Source: Planctomycetota bacterium
GTDB lineage: Bacteria; Planctomycetota; UBA1135; GCA-002686595
Length of the DNA stretch: 64,000 nucleotides
Direction: 5' to 3'
Assembly (NCBI GenBank): GCA_012960475.1
Contig: DUBE01000013.1
Coordinates: 94,600-158,599, forward strand
The translations under genes were made by a program, and so were the position numbers. Positions 16,851 through 25,595 of the stretch are shown piece by piece (the stretch's first letter is position 1; the number at the start of each line of letters is the position of its first letter). The notes below the pieces were generated by a model that worked only from the letters and a program-made list of their open reading frames with translations, had not been told where the DNA came from and ran no database searches.

Positions 16851-18683
16851 TCAATCCCCGTAACCGATGGCCTTGAGGTTCTCCAGTTCCTCAGCGGTCA
16901 GAGTGCTGGTGTCTCGAGCGGTCCAAACCCGACGCTGAACGAAACGGCGCACCAGGGGCGGTAGGAACTCGGTCACTTGATCGGGGCGAATGGGCTTCAA
17001 TTCACCGGGGTCAATAGCGAGATCAAAGAACAGGACCTCGTCGGGGGTGCGAGCAGGGGCATCGCCACTGAACCAACCGGCCACAGTGATGCGGTCCAGA
17101 TCTCGATCCTGTGCCAGGATGCGAGCTGCGGCTGCGGGCACGCGCAGGGTCTGGCCCCCCACAGCCCAAAGGCCTTGGCCCTCGGTGCCACCAAAGGGGC
17201 CGCGCAATTCGAGGGTCTGTTTTGCGCCGGGGCCATAGAGCTTGAGTTTCTCGATCACCATGCCAGAACTGTCCCCATAGCCCACAGCCTTGACCATCTC
17301 GCCAGCTACGAAAGCAGGGGAAGCTTGGGTACGATCGCCCAGTTCACCATAGAGAGTCCAGCTCTCGCCCAGTTCAAGGGGAACCCCGGCAATAGAAATC
17401 CGACGACCTCTCACCTCCAGCGGCCCCTTGAGTTCCACTCGCGATTCTGCGGGATCGTCGCTCTCCTCAATTTCCACTGCAACCAGATCACGCCCCGCCC
17501 GTCGCAGCTTGACTTCGAGCCGCATGCCCATGGGGGGCAGAGCATCCTCGCCCAAGTCCTCAACTCGCGGCTTGAAACGTTCAATGTACTTGGCACTTGC
17601 CATACGAAGGGAGCGCTCGTACCGGCCGGGTTCGAGGTGTTCAGCGAAGAGCGGACGAGCCTTTGCGTTGGCGCCCAGTTGGTCAATTCCCTCAGTGGGC
17701 GGAGCGGGTACATCCAGGGCACCCATCAGGGTCGGCAACAGATCCAGCAGACTGACAGGATGGGTCACGCGCTTAGGTGCACGACCGGGCACTGACATGA
17801 TCCAGGGCACATGCAAGAGGCCCTCGTAGAGCCCATGACCGTGACCGATGCGCCCGTGCTCGCCGAATTCCTCCCCGTGGTCACTGATCAAGACGATTGC
17901 TGTGTCTTCAAGCAGGCCCTCGTGGTCAAGGAACGCCAGCAAGCGCCCAAATTCCGCATCCAGGAACGACAATGCTCCGTCATAGAGGGCGATCAACTCA
18001 TCGCGTTCGGTTTCCTCTAAAGGCCGATCCCCATGATTGACCTCGTCCCGAAAGGCCTTCCAGTTCTTGCCGCGAAATCGCTCCACGGCTGCTGGGTCCG
18101 CAAACCGGGTAGCGTATTCGAGAGGTACGGGATAAGGCCAATGCGCATCAAGCATGTGAAGATAGAGCAGGAACGGTTTTTCCTGGTCACGCTCAAGCAA
18201 GAAGTCCATCGCCTTCCAACGGATCTCGCGTGCATCGCCCCCCTGATCGTCGTATTCATCAAATCCCTGCTCGATGCCTTGGCCCAGGCGCAATTGGGCG
18301 TTGCGAATGAAGGCCACTGTCTGGTAGCCGCGCTGTTGCAAGACCTCAGCGATAGTCACAGATTCCTTGGGCAGCACATCGCTGACAACCCCCGCGGCAT
18401 CCTTGGATGATCCACGATAGACCCCATGTTGCAGAGGCGGAGTGCCGGTCAGATAGGAGGGCACGCTGGGCTTTGTCCAACAGGCGCTAGCGCTGGCAGA
18501 ATCGAATACCGTGGCGCCCTTGGCCCAAAGGTCCACATGCGGCGTAGTGCCATGCGTCTTGTAGCCATAGGTTCCCAAGTGATCCGCACGCACCGTATCC
18601 CAACAGATCAGGATCAGGTTCTTGGTGCCCGGTTCCTCAGCGGGAATCTGAAGAGCAGCGGACAAGAGTATTGCGGCAATCAT
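16851..18683 (-). CDS. Sulfatase-superfamily hydrolase lacking the formylglycine cysteine
   Basis: This is a member of the alkaline phosphatase/sulfatase superfamily, 610 residues, with a short signal peptide. Metal-binding residues appear in ICWDTVRADHLG (Asp29), VLISDHGEEFGEHG (Asp268/His269) and the HGHG at 281-284. The sulfatase signature C-x-P-S-R is altered: the nucleophile position is Thr70 in WTKPSV and the arginine is Val. Such threonine forms occur in phosphodiesterases, phosphonate hydrolases and phospho-alcohol transferases, so true sulfate-ester cleavage is doubtful. The C-terminal third (about 380-560) is beta-rich and has no clear match. It is the last gene of the seven-gene glycan operon, 16 bases after the AlgE-like gene, suggesting a role in trimming or modifying the exported product. 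Confidence 0.85.
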   Translation of the reverse strand: MIAAILLSAALQIPAEEPGTKNLILICWDTVRADHLGTYGYKTHGTTPHVDLWAKGATVFDSASASACWTKPSVPSYLTGTPPLQHGVYRGSSKDAAGVVSDVLPKESVTIAEVLQQRGYQTVAFIRNAQLRLGQGIEQGFDEYDDQGGDAREIRWKAMDFLLERDQEKPFLLYLHMLDAHWPYPVPLEYATRFADPAAVERFRGKNWKAFRDEVNHGDRPLEETERDELIALYDGALSFLDAEFGRLLAFLDHEGLLEDTAIVLISDHGEEFGEHGRIGHGHGLYEGLLHVPWIMSVPGRAPKRVTHPVSLLDLLPTLMGALDVPAPPTEGIDQLGANAKARPLFAEHLEPGRYERSLRMASAKYIERFKPRVEDLGEDALPPMGMRLEVKLRRAGRDLVAVEIEESDDPAESRVELKGPLEVRGRRISIAGVPLELGESWTLYGELGDRTQASPAFVAGEMVKAVGYGDSSGMVIEKLKLYGPGAKQTLELRGPFGGTEGQGLWAVGGQTLRVPAAAARILAQDRDLDRITVAGWFSGDAPARTPDEVLFFDLAIDPGELKPIRPDQVTEFLPPLVRRFVQRRVWTARDTSTLTAEELENLKAIGYGD

Positions 18684-18699
18684 GGCAACAGGGAATATT

Positions 18700-20442
18700 C
18701 TAGAACTTCATTCGGACTTGAATGCGAGCCATTTGAGCTGGATCCTGCTCATCGTAGGCACTACCGGGCTGAAAGTGAGAAATGGCGAGTTCCAGGTCAA
18801 GACTACGCCAATAGCGCGAGCCCAGAACCAGGTCGAGTTCCCAGCCAATGTCGCTGCCCACACCATTGGTATTTTCGCCTAGACTCCCCACACGCACGAT
18901 GTCTGATTCCACCTGGCTGTATTCGTGCCAGATCAGGTCCAACGAAGTACGCTTGCCCAAGGAAACTCCGGCACTGGCAGTAAGAATTCCAAGGTTCGAA
19001 AGCTCTGGTTCAAGCAACTCACCGTAGTACTTTACGCTGGTGGCTCCACCGAGCTTGTCGTTGTTGTCGTGGTAGCCGGTTTGATAGAAGGTACGATCTA
19101 CCCCATCACCGGGATCGGAGTCCCCCGAACCCATGGCCCACCCAAGAGAAAAATGAAAGGGATCGAGGGCATCGGGCTCCCACACAAGCCCTCCGTCCAG
19201 AGCCCAAGCGCGCAAATCCTCTGTGTCCCGGTATCCGGTCAGATGTGACAATTCAAGCCACACATCCGAGTCCGGCAACCACTCCCCCAGAGCACGCAGG
19301 CCCAGGTGAAAAGGATAATCTCGCCCCATTTCTGTGAAGCGCCGATCCACCAGGTAAGCCGCCAAGATGCGGTCGCTCTCCTCCCAACTGTAGTAGGCCA
19401 GAAAATTCTTGCTGCTACGATCCCGATCAGAGGCGTCGGAGTATGAAATCGCTGCGGCGAGTTCCAAACGGTGACTGCCGCGGCTCCAAGCCACACGCAG
19501 GGCGTCTAATTCCTGATCCCAAAGCCACTCCCGTTGCTCTTCGAAATCCTGTCGGCCAAATTGAACTTCCAAGCCACCAGGAAGGTCATCCCAATAGCCG
19601 AAAGCCTCTACAATTCGGGCGTCTCGGCGGTTGGAAGGGCCGTCGTCTTCGTCTTCACGGTCCCGATAGAAGAAACGCGCACTGGCCACGCCTGAGAAAT
19701 TTCCGGGCGGCGCCCAGGTCATCTCAGCCTTGAGAGAGTAGTCCGCATCGAAACGGTCCTCGTTGTCCGAATCCCGCAGGTTTAAGTTGTTCTCATCGGT
19801 GATCTTGGTCTCTGCTCGAAACCCCAAGAACAAGTCCGGGCCATAGGGTCGCCCGGGGATCTGGTCCTCTTCACGCATGCGGCGGCGTTGGACGCGCCGA
19901 GTCTGTTGCGGCGCCAGTTCTAGACCTGACAGAGGTTCTACTAGTTCGAGCTTCTCGGTGATCTTGGCGGTTATGAGGAAGCGCTGCACACGCAATTCCA
20001 TGAAGCCTCCCTTGCGGTGGACCGCGTCGATCCGGCCCTCCACTCTGGCGCGACCTCTGGAGCGCTGACGCACCTGGCCGGCGACAAACTCCGGACGGCC
20101 TTCAAAGTGGCCTTCCACGCGTACGAGCTGACCATTCACAACAGCTCCGTCGGGCAAGTCCGTGCGACTGTTGGTGACCACGCGTTGACCCAAGACACGG
20201 AACTCGTGACCCCCATCGATAGAACTTAGACCTGAGACGGTTCCCACCAGAGACTCCTCATCATCCGCATCCACGACCTCCACCTCGTCCGCCAGAAAGT
20301 GATCCTTGGAGGTCAACTCGCCACTGATCACCACCCAATGCCCAACCTTGAGATCCTGAACCGTGTGCTCTTCCTGGGCCTGAGCACTGGCGCTCAAGAC
20401 CAGCAAGCCGGCCACCAAATACGTCCAGTGACACCTAGACAC
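18700..20442 (-). CDS. AlgE-like outer-membrane beta-barrel with N-terminal DUF5666-like region
   Basis: This is an exported protein of 580 residues. The signal peptide ends near ASAQAQ. Residues 25-165 are small beta modules with repeating patterns (GHWVVISGEL, NGQLVRVEGHF, ARVEGRID) like DUF5666 domains. From about 200 onward, alternating hydrophobic and polar strands with many Trp/Tyr, ending in a terminal phenylalanine (VRMKF), indicate an outer-membrane barrel; segments such as FGRQDF and WHEYSQV recall alginate-export porins. AlgE conducts acidic polysaccharide across the outer membrane. The GTG start has AGAGG seven bases upstream and overlaps the kinase gene by eight bases. Proposed role: outer-membrane exit for the glycan made by this operon. 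Confidence 0.78.
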   Translation of the reverse strand: MSRCHWTYLVAGLLVLSASAQAQEEHTVQDLKVGHWVVISGELTSKDHFLADEVEVVDADDEESLVGTVSGLSSIDGGHEFRVLGQRVVTNSRTDLPDGAVVNGQLVRVEGHFEGRPEFVAGQVRQRSRGRARVEGRIDAVHRKGGFMELRVQRFLITAKITEKLELVEPLSGLELAPQQTRRVQRRRMREEDQIPGRPYGPDLFLGFRAETKITDENNLNLRDSDNEDRFDADYSLKAEMTWAPPGNFSGVASARFFYRDREDEDDGPSNRRDARIVEAFGYWDDLPGGLEVQFGRQDFEEQREWLWDQELDALRVAWSRGSHRLELAAAISYSDASDRDRSSKNFLAYYSWEESDRILAAYLVDRRFTEMGRDYPFHLGLRALGEWLPDSDVWLELSHLTGYRDTEDLRAWALDGGLVWEPDALDPFHFSLGWAMGSGDSDPGDGVDRTFYQTGYHDNNDKLGGATSVKYYGELLEPELSNLGILTASAGVSLGKRTSLDLIWHEYSQVESDIVRVGSLGENTNGVGSDIGWELDLVLGSRYWRSLDLELAISHFQPGSAYDEQDPAQMARIQVRMKF

Positions 20443-22741
20443 GGCTGACCTCTGGACGCAAACCGCCCTTGGCTACGTCCATCAAGCCCGGAATCAAGGA
20501 TGTCCAGCGGGGGCGCAGGCGGTAGACCATCACCAAGCGCAAGGCGGTGGTGCGTTCGTAGAAGTCGAGCAAGTCCCGATTCAGTTCGCCGCCCTCGAAT
20601 CCATAACCCTCAAGCAGAGCCTTGCGAGCTTGCCACGCTTGATCAAAGCTGCCAAGCCCTTGCCAGGCCCGCAAAATGAGATGCACACCAAGGTTCGCCA
20701 AATCCACCTCCCGGTCCCCTTGGGCCAAGAGATCCCAGTCAATCAGGACCAGGCCCCCATCCGGACACACGATCAACTGACCATCGTGCAGATCCCGGTG
20801 CAACGGAACCGTACTTGCGGATCCTGGCATGCGATCAGTGAGAACCGCGTGCACGGTTTCGACGTCCTTCGGCAGTTGCAAGCCAGCCAGCACCTGGCGC
20901 ATACCGAGGGCTTCCATGATTCTCAGCTCTGCAACGGCATCGTGGATAGGAAGATCCTCAGTGGAAACCGTACGCTGCATGACAGCCACCCCCCGACCAA
21001 CGATCGCCCAGATCTCCGTCTGATCAAGGGCCGGTGTGCAGCCGTCAACCCAACCATGGCGCATCAAGCCGAGTTCAGGATCCTGACTGATAAACGGCGC
21101 GGGAACCAAGGGCGCGTTTCTCTCGCGCAACACCTGAACCCTGGTTGCACGGTCAACGGTCTTGGCCAGACGCGAAGGACGCAAGGCTTTGATCGCATCG
21201 CCAGTCTCATGATCGCGCCAGGCGGCGCGACGCCCAGGACGCCAGGAATTCAAGATTGCAGGTCCCTTCTGACTCAGACCAGGCAAACAATCGTCGTCCT
21301 CTGTGCCTAGCTGCGACCACTTGCCCGAAGTGGAACGCAGATAAAAAACCGAAGCGGCAGATGACTCACTCTCCAACACAAACTGGCCGGTTTTCTGGAC
21401 CTCTGCGCGCACGACCGTCTCAGGATGGACGCCTTCCGGTAGGGGAATCGAAAGGGCCTCCGGGGAAGTCAGGCGGCAGCGATCCTCCAAACTCAAGGCG
21501 AATTCTATCAGGTTGCGCACCTGCTCTTCGGCGTTCGCCTCCATGCGCCTTAAGGTGCTTGAAGCATGAATCACAATCTGACGCAAGAGCAACTGGTCCA
21601 ACCGGAAAGTGTTGATACCCGGCCCGCCCGCAGCCTTGTAAGCGGCCAAAAGGCGCTCGCGCTGCCCTTCGAGGGAACCGCCCGCTAGATGAACATCTGC
21701 CAACCAAGAGGCCAGGTCTTCTTCGGGCTCGCCGGGACGCAAGGCGTCAAGGTCAAGCATCACAACCCCTTCGTCATCCAACAGCCATTGATCAGGATGC
21801 AGGTCCCCGTGAATCAGCACATGGCCGCGGGCCAATGGGATCGTACGCAACAGGCGGTCCGCTTCCACAGCAAGGTCTATATCCAGAACCCGTAAGACTC
21901 CGAGTTCTGGACTCACCGCTGGCATCTCGCCCGCAGGGGGCAACAAGCGATGCAGACCAGCAAGCGCCGCGCCCACAAGCTCCACATGTTCAAAGGAGCC
22001 CTCAGGGGGCGCACTACCCGACACCCATTCCTCAAGCAGAATACCCACCTCCGGGTCCGTACCCAACAACTTGGGATAGCGCAGTCCTTGACAAGGTCGC
22101 AGGGAGCGACGCACGGATTCAATGCGCATGGTCTCCTCTGGGGGGTGTACACGCATTCCAATTCGACGGTCTTCACGACGGCCATCCGGATACTTCAAGG
22201 AGAGATTGGCCACAAGAACCGCGCGACGCTCAGGCTTGTAGCGCAAGGCAATGAAACTCGAACGCCGACGGCGCACATCAGCGGGATGGAAGAGATCCAA
22301 CTGTTTGATCCAGCGAACTGTACGCTTGTCATCGAAGGCTCGCTCCAACCCCGGTAGGACTCGATCGCTAGGGAAAGAAATCAAGTAGGCCCCATCGGGC
22401 AGAATTGCCCCGGGCAACAGGCGCTGTTCCGAGGTGGCACGCCACTCGGTCCCTACTATGCTGCTTGCGTGTTTGCTGGCCTTGCCCGAAAGGTGCTTCT
22501 TCCAAGTCACCCAACTCTCAAAACCATCAGCCCAGCCCATGCAGAAAGTCGCGGCCGCTGCGACGCCGTGCTTCCAGCGAGCATGGGACCAATGGACGGA
22601 GGTAGGCGGCTCTCCCCCTTCTGGAATAAGCAATTCGCAAACCAGTCGCAGGAGGTCTCCCTCCACCGGAGGACTCAAGCCTGCATCCCCCGCCCTCGCG
22701 GGCAGGTGACAATCTCGGTCTCTTTCTCGCAGGCCGCTCAT
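20435..22741 (-). CDS. Tandem APH-like phosphotransferase with two kinase domains
   Basis: This 768-residue protein holds two aminoglycoside-phosphotransferase-like kinase domains. Domain 1 (about 110-400) has the catalytic loop HGDLHPDQWLL at 311-321 and the metal-binding LDLD at 329-332. Domain 2 (about 460-750) has HRDLHDGQLI at 648-657 and LIDWD at 666-670, with a candidate ATP-binding lysine at 518 (DAIKAL). Both catalytic aspartates are kept, so neither domain looks dead. APH-fold enzymes phosphorylate small molecules such as sugars, choline and antibiotics. The first 100 residues (Trp- and His-rich) are unassigned. It overlaps the ABC transporter gene by four bases and the porin gene by eight. 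Its likely job is phosphorylation of a sugar or lipid carrier in the glycan pathway, which is inference. Confidence 0.82.
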   Translation of the reverse strand: MSGLRERDRDCHLPARAGDAGLSPPVEGDLLRLVCELLIPEGGEPPTSVHWSHARWKHGVAAAATFCMGWADGFESWVTWKKHLSGKASKHASSIVGTEWRATSEQRLLPGAILPDGAYLISFPSDRVLPGLERAFDDKRTVRWIKQLDLFHPADVRRRRSSFIALRYKPERRAVLVANLSLKYPDGRREDRRIGMRVHPPEETMRIESVRRSLRPCQGLRYPKLLGTDPEVGILLEEWVSGSAPPEGSFEHVELVGAALAGLHRLLPPAGEMPAVSPELGVLRVLDIDLAVEADRLLRTIPLARGHVLIHGDLHPDQWLLDDEGVVMLDLDALRPGEPEEDLASWLADVHLAGGSLEGQRERLLAAYKAAGGPGINTFRLDQLLLRQIVIHASSTLRRMEANAEEQVRNLIEFALSLEDRCRLTSPEALSIPLPEGVHPETVVRAEVQKTGQFVLESESSAASVFYLRSTSGKWSQLGTEDDDCLPGLSQKGPAILNSWRPGRRAAWRDHETGDAIKALRPSRLAKTVDRATRVQVLRERNAPLVPAPFISQDPELGLMRHGWVDGCTPALDQTEIWAIVGRGVAVMQRTVSTEDLPIHDAVAELRIMEALGMRQVLAGLQLPKDVETVHAVLTDRMPGSASTVPLHRDLHDGQLIVCPDGGLVLIDWDLLAQGDREVDLANLGVHLILRAWQGLGSFDQAWQARKALLEGYGFEGGELNRDLLDFYERTTALRLVMVYRLRPRWTSLIPGLMDVAKGGLRPEVSRV

Positions 22742-24540
22742 GATGTGCAGGGCGCAGGTCCTCCGCCGCCCAGGGGAGATTCATCGCTGTCTTGCGATAG
22801 GTAGGGACTTGAGTCCTGATCGGTTGGGGCATCTTCAAGATCCTGATCAGGATCCGCGCTGGCCTCGACCTGAATTACAGTGCCAAATTCGGCAAGATGG
22901 ACCGGGTCATGGGTCACCACAATAACAATGGACTCAAGCGAGCGAGCCTTGAGCGATGCGAACACATGACGCGCAGCCGCAGCATCAAGCCCAGCAAAGG
23001 GCTCATCTGCCAACAGAATCGGCGACTCGCGCAGGAAAGCGCGCGCCAGGCAAAGTCGTCGCCGTTGACCTCCGGAGAGCCCTGCCCCCTGTGAGCCGAG
23101 GGCCGTGTCAATTCCATCAGGCAATTCCTCGACCACTTGAAGGGCGCCAGCGGCGTCAATTGCCTCCCAAAGTGCCTCGTCCGTTGCATCGGGCTTGGCC
23201 AGAGTCAGATTCTCGCGTACGCTGGTCCCGAACAGGACCGTCTCCTGCAATGAAGCGGCCACAGAAGAGCGCAAACCGTCGAGTTCGTACTCATGCAAGG
23301 GAACCCCGTCCAGGGTCACTCGCCCTTTAGTGGGATCCATCAAGCGCAAGGCCAAAGCGACGAGAGTACTCTTACCCGAACCACTGGCCCCCACAAGTGC
23401 GGTGAGCACGCCCCGATCAAAGCGCGCATCAAAACTGTCCAATGCCACGCGGCCATCGGGGTAGGTATAGCGCACATTCTCCAGGGCCAAGACCGCCGGC
23501 TGAGCGGGAACCACACGACTGCCCTGCCGTTCACGCACAGGTGAACGCTGATCGAGCACATCGAGCAACCGATCTGCACAGGCAACGCCCTTGGCCACGC
23601 GCGCCTGTTGTTTGGCGGCGGATCGAGCGGGCTTGAGGAGACCCCGCACATAGGACATGAAGACCAGCAGTTCGCCAGGACTCAAGACCCCGTCCAAGAC
23701 GCGCATTCCCCCGAGGCCAAGGGTCAATGCAACGCCAACGGTCAAGAGTGACTCCACCGAAGCGGACAGCCGCGCCGCAGCTCGGGCAGCTTTGAGTTCG
23801 GCACGCGCTGATCGGCGATTATCACGGGCAAAACGATGTGTGACCTCCGCTTCCTGGCCCATGGACTGCACCAAGGTAACAGCCCCCACAGCCTCGCCCA
23901 TGAAGTCCGCCAACGCTCCTTCCTTCTTGCGCTGCTTACGGATCGCAACCGAGAGCCTCCGAGAGAGCACCCGCACAACCCAAGCCAGACCAGGCACCAA
24001 CCCCAGGAGGATCAAAGTCAGCTGGGCATCAACGGTAAACATCACTGCCAAGACTGCGATCGCATGCAGGCTGCGGGCGAACAGCGCGGTTGAGGCATCC
24101 ACCAACATGGTCTTGACCATGGGAGCGTCACCCATCAAGCGCATCAGAAGGTCACCGGATCGCTGCTTGCCGTGATACGCAGGCGGCAACTGCAAGAGAC
24201 GTTCGAACAAGACCAGACGCAAGGCGCGAGTCACACGGTGACCGACCTTTGCAACGGTCAGGTTCGCGTTGTACTCCACCAAGACACGCAAGACAACGAT
24301 GACAAGCAAGGCTCCCGCGCACAACAGCAGCAGTTCGCCACCGCCCCTCGATTCCAGATCCAAGGGAGCCAGGACCCGGTCAAAGGCAACCTTCATGGGC
24401 CAGGGTTGCAAGACCGAAAGCGCAACCACGCAGAGCTGCAAGAGCACAACCCCCGATAACGCCAAGCGATGGGGTCGCAGGACAAATCCGAGCCTGACGC
24501 CAACACGCCAGGCATCAAACAATTTCAGAAAGGCTCGCAC
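22738..24540 (-). CDS. MsbA-type ABC exporter (fused membrane and ATPase domains)
   Basis: This is a half-transporter of about 600 residues: roughly six membrane helices in 20-310, then an ATPase domain with Walker A GASGSGKST (384-392), signature LSGGQ (488-492), Walker B ILLADEP (508-514) and the H-loop His544. Members of this group flip lipid-linked glycans, lipids or peptides across the inner membrane. The frame is open to 24591, but the GTG at 24540 is preferred: GGAGGAA lies eight bases upstream, and the overlap with the preceding gene falls from 67 to 16 bases. Between three glycosyltransferases and an outer-membrane porin, it is the natural candidate for inner-membrane export of the glycan. 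Confidence 0.9.
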   Translation of the reverse strand: MRAFLKLFDAWRVGVRLGFVLRPHRLALSGVVLLQLCVVALSVLQPWPMKVAFDRVLAPLDLESRGGGELLLLCAGALLVIVVLRVLVEYNANLTVAKVGHRVTRALRLVLFERLLQLPPAYHGKQRSGDLLMRLMGDAPMVKTMLVDASTALFARSLHAIAVLAVMFTVDAQLTLILLGLVPGLAWVVRVLSRRLSVAIRKQRKKEGALADFMGEAVGAVTLVQSMGQEAEVTHRFARDNRRSARAELKAARAAARLSASVESLLTVGVALTLGLGGMRVLDGVLSPGELLVFMSYVRGLLKPARSAAKQQARVAKGVACADRLLDVLDQRSPVRERQGSRVVPAQPAVLALENVRYTYPDGRVALDSFDARFDRGVLTALVGASGSGKSTLVALALRLMDPTKGRVTLDGVPLHEYELDGLRSSVAASLQETVLFGTSVRENLTLAKPDATDEALWEAIDAAGALQVVEELPDGIDTALGSQGAGLSGGQRRRLCLARAFLRESPILLADEPFAGLDAAAARHVFASLKARSLESIVIVVTHDPVHLAEFGTVIQVEASADPDQDLEDAPTDQDSSPYLSQDSDESPLGGGGPAPCTS

Positions 24541-25595
24541 GCTGGAATTCCTCCCAGGGCCGTCAAGATTTTGGCTGCAACCACGGTCCAATCGTGCCTC
24601 GTAGCTTCTTCAATTGCAATTCTAGCGAACTCATCCCTCAGGACTTTGTCCCAGGCAAGCTCGTACAGGCAATTCGCCAAGGCCTCCTCGTCCCCGGGAA
24701 GATAGAGCAAACCAGCACGGCCGCTCAAGACAGCATCGGGCAAGTCCCCCAGAGTGGGCACGATGGGCACCAAGCCCATGGCCATACCCTCGCGCAACTT
24801 GAGGGGCGAAAACCAGGTCGAAGTCTCATTGGAGTGAGAGAGTGCAATCAAATCGCAAGCTCCCACACGTCGGGACACGCCGAACTTGTCAGACCAACCA
24901 CAGATTCGAATAGCCTCCTTGGGCAACACGTCACCCACGGCCTCTTCAAAATCCCCACGCCCGGCACAAACCAGGACCATATCAACGCCGTTGTCACGAG
25001 TACGGGCAACAGCTCGGCCCAACAAGGGCAGATCATGCCAGGGGCGCAGACGACCGTGAAAAACCACTGCGATCTGATCGTCCGCCAGGTCAAGCTCCTG
25101 ACGGGCAGAGGCTCGATCCTCAAGTGGAGCAAATACTGAAGTGTCCACTCCATTGGAGATCACACTTATAGCTGACGGAGATGCACCCAACTTGATCGCA
25201 TATTCAACAAGGGGCTCTGAAACAACCGCCACCAGCTGCGCGCTGTCGAACGCCACGCCCCAGTCTTCATTTCGTTGGGGATAGATAGTTCCATTGCGAT
25301 AGACAGCTTCCTCAATATCCAGTGGCGAGTTCACCTCGATGCCGTAGGCGATGCCCTGTCGTTTGGCCCAGGTCGCGATCGGTCCGGTTCCCAAGGAGAA
25401 GCGCTCGTAGATCACGTCGAAGGGCCCCTGGTTGATCAGTTGAGCAATGGCTTCGCCCCCGTCGGGCTCTTCAATCAAGGAGACCTCAGCGCCACAGGCC
25501 GCGAAAGCTTCGCAGAGACTGGCGATATGCACCGCAGCCCCTTTCTCGCGGCCCGCTCGAATGCCTCGATCCTGATGAACGATGGCAATCTTCAT
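24525..25595 (-). CDS. Glycosyltransferase family 4-like (first of two)
   Basis: This is a GT-B fold glycosyltransferase, 356 residues. The N-terminal half starts MKIAIVHQDRGIRAGREKGAAVHI, with a flexible glycine/charged loop typical of GT4 donors. The C-terminal half has VVFHGRLRPWHDL (sugar-nucleotide domain entry) and LREGMAMGLVPIVPTLGDLPD, equivalent to the E-x7-E region. It transfers a sugar from a nucleotide donor to a lipid or glycan acceptor in the cytoplasm. The ATG overlaps the previous stop by four bases and GAGG lies about eight bases upstream. The sugar and the linkage are not predictable from sequence. Confidence 0.87.
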   Translation of the reverse strand: MKIAIVHQDRGIRAGREKGAAVHIASLCEAFAACGAEVSLIEEPDGGEAIAQLINQGPFDVIYERFSLGTGPIATWAKRQGIAYGIEVNSPLDIEEAVYRNGTIYPQRNEDWGVAFDSAQLVAVVSEPLVEYAIKLGASPSAISVISNGVDTSVFAPLEDRASARQELDLADDQIAVVFHGRLRPWHDLPLLGRAVARTRDNGVDMVLVCAGRGDFEEAVGDVLPKEAIRICGWSDKFGVSRRVGACDLIALSHSNETSTWFSPLKLREGMAMGLVPIVPTLGDLPDAVLSGRAGLLYLPGDEEALANCLYELAWDKVLRDEFARIAIEEATRHDWTVVAAKILTALGGIPACEPF

